A DNA stretch of 5,929 nt from an uncultured Clostridia bacterium (GTDB lineage: Bacteria; Bacillota; Clostridia; Christensenellales; Aristaeellaceae). Below are positions 4,884-5,929 of the stretch, one piece after another (position 1 is the stretch's first letter; each line of letters starts with the position of its first letter). The position numbers and the translations under genes were made by a program. The notes beneath the pieces are model-generated. The model worked only from the letters and a program-made list of their open reading frames with translations. It was not told where the DNA came from and did not search any database. The stretch covers positions 1 through 5,929 of the forward strand of contig CAKTXP010000149.1 in the NCBI GenBank assembly GCA_934631055.1, given 5' to 3'.

Positions 4884-5876
4884 ATGAAGAAGCTCGTATG
4901 TATCGTTCTCGCCATCGTCATGACGCTTGCTCTTGCGGCTTGCGCCAGCGCCGAATTCAAGTTCGAGCGCAAGATCGACCTGGTCTGCCCGTGGGGCGTC
5001 GGCGGCGGCGCTGACTCCACGCTGCGCCCGCTGGCTCAGCTGCTCCAGGGCATCCTTGGCGTTCCGGTTGAGGTTGTGAACGTGGAAGGCGGCTCCGGCG
5101 TCAACGGCGTTGAGTACACCTACAAGCAGCCGGCTGACGGCTACACCTTCATGCTCGGCACCCAGTCCCTGTATATCCAGGACATGCTGGGCAACACCTC
5201 GATGGATTTCAAGACCGAATTCGAGTGCGAAGACGTTCTGGTTCACTCCATCAACGCGATCGTCGCTTCCAAGATCTCCCTTGAGAAGTTTGGCGTGAGC
5301 AACTGGGCTGAGCTCCAGGCTTACATCAAGGATCATCCCTTTGAGGTTTCCGTTGCGATGCTGACCGCGACCGGCGTTGACGGCGCGTCCCTCGCGCAGG
5401 CGACCGAAGGTCTTGACCTGATGGAGATTCCGTACTCCTCCGGTTCCGACGCGAACTCCGCGCTGGTTGGCGGCCACTGCGACCTGTACGTCTGCGGCTG
5501 GGATGATATCTCCGGTCTGGTTGAGTCCGGCGACATCGTGCCGATCCTCGCGCTGTCCGAGAACCGCATGAGCATCGCTCCTGACCTCCAGTGCTCCGTT
5601 GAGAACGGCATTGACTCCGTGATGGGTCCGTGGCGCGGCATCTTCGCCAAGAAGGGCACCCCGCAGGAAGCTATCGACACGCTGGTTGCCGCTATCGAAG
5701 AAGCGAAGCAGAGCGACACCTGGAAAGAATTTACCCACAATGCTGCTTATGACGAGCGTCCGATCCCGGCTCCGGGCGAAGAGACCGTTGCGTTCTGCCA
5801 TCAGGAGTATAAGGATCTGCACGACTACATGGTCGAGCAGGGCACCCTCGTGAAGGATTACGACGACCTCAAGTAA
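4884..5876 (+). CDS. TctC-family (Bug) substrate-binding lipoprotein of a tripartite tricarboxylate transporter
   Basis: This 330-residue extracytoplasmic solute-binding protein is the receptor of TTT systems, which import citrate-like di- and tricarboxylates and other carboxylates with TctA/TctB membrane partners. Residues 1-20 are a lipoprotein signal with lipobox L17-A18-A19-C20, as expected in a Gram-positive. Family signatures are KIDLVCPWGVGGGADSTLRP (30-49), VEVVNVEGGSGVNG (62-75), PADGYTFMLGT (83-93), the PYSSGSDANSALVGGHCDL pocket and hinge region (183-201), and GPWRGIFAKKGTPQEAIDTL (248-267). The length matches the family. A perfect AAAGGAGGT (4868-4876) lies 7 nt before the ATG. 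Codon choice is strongly biased (Ser mostly TCC, Lys mostly AAG) compared with the SH3b gene, where AGC dominates, suggesting high expression. It is divergent from the LysR gene; permease genes would lie beyond the right edge. The substrate is not determinable here. Confidence 0.93.
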   Translation: MKKLVCIVLAIVMTLALAACASAEFKFERKIDLVCPWGVGGGADSTLRPLAQLLQGILGVPVEVVNVEGGSGVNGVEYTYKQPADGYTFMLGTQSLYIQDMLGNTSMDFKTEFECEDVLVHSINAIVASKISLEKFGVSNWAELQAYIKDHPFEVSVAMLTATGVDGASLAQATEGLDLMEIPYSSGSDANSALVGGHCDLYVCGWDDISGLVESGDIVPILALSENRMSIAPDLQCSVENGIDSVMGPWRGIFAKKGTPQEAIDTLVAAIEEAKQSDTWKEFTHNAAYDERPIPAPGEETVAFCHQEYKDLHDYMVEQGTLVKDYDDLK

Positions 5877-5889
5877 GGGATTATCCGCA

Positions 5890-5918
5890 GAGTCCGTAAA
5901 GTGATTCTTAACGGATTC
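5890..5918 (+). other. Stem-loop after the TctC-type gene
   Basis: GAGTCCGTAAAG (5890-5901) pairs with CTTAACGGATTC (5907-5918) around a TGATT loop, with one G-T wobble and one A-A mismatch. It starts 14 nt after the stop codon. No T-run follows, so it is more likely an mRNA-stabilising or partial-termination element between a highly expressed binding protein and downstream permease genes than a full terminator. The window ends 11 nt later. Confidence 0.45.
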
Positions 5919-5929
5919 TTGATGGAAAT

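Noticed and set aside
4698..5822. Minus-strand 374-codon open frame opposite the TctC-type gene
   Set aside because: Its openness is explained by the strong codon bias of the real gene; the translation has no recognisable domain or start signal.

Overview
The window looks like chromosomal DNA from a moderately GC-rich, endospore-lineage Bacillota, most likely a gut-type clostridium. The support is a clostridial-style methionine aminopeptidase with an N-terminal SEC-C zinc motif, a SpoIID/LytB-domain lipoprotein, a secreted multi-SH3b wall-binding protein with Pro/Thr linkers, strong AGGAGG-type ribosome binding sites, and GGGGC/GCCCC plus AGGGA/TCCCT intergenic hairpin repeats. The taxonomic reading is inference. 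No rRNA, tRNA, CRISPR array, transposase gene or phage gene is visible.

Layout. Positions 1-746 (minus) hold the N-terminal 248 codons of type I methionine aminopeptidase (map); its C-terminus lies beyond the left edge. Positions 747-1067 are a divergent promoter region: an extended -10 for map on the minus strand and, on the plus strand, a sigma-A type promoter plus a good match to an ECF (cell-envelope stress) sigma promoter, both reading into 1068-2312, a secreted protein of four clear SH3b modules and a fifth degenerate one. Positions 2313-2588 hold an almost perfectly symmetric 196-bp palindromic element: two inverted copies of a 76-bp hairpin-bearing repeat around a 20-bp perfect palindrome. 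Right after it, a long hairpin encloses the ribosome binding site and start codon of the next gene, a SpoIID/LytB-domain lipoprotein (2589-3599). That gene converges on a LysR-type regulator (3596-4522, minus) with their stop codons overlapping. Positions 4523-4883 are the intergenic region between the divergent LysR gene and a TctC-family substrate-binding lipoprotein (4884-5876, plus); it carries a dyad over the LysR -10 and a structured leader. A stem-loop follows the TctC gene, and the window ends before any permease gene.

How the genes relate. The SH3b protein and the SpoIID-type lipoprotein are both predicted envelope or peptidoglycan proteins on the same strand and may form a cell-wall pair. 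The LysR regulator and the TctC-type protein have the classic divergent regulator/target arrangement, suggesting uptake of a carboxylate controlled by that regulator. The TctA/TctB membrane partners would be expected to the right of the window.

No new multi-gene system is evident. The least-explained signals are the nested palindromic element (2321-2516), the hairpin around the SpoIID-type start (2546-2610), and the candidate ECF promoter (1005-1031).
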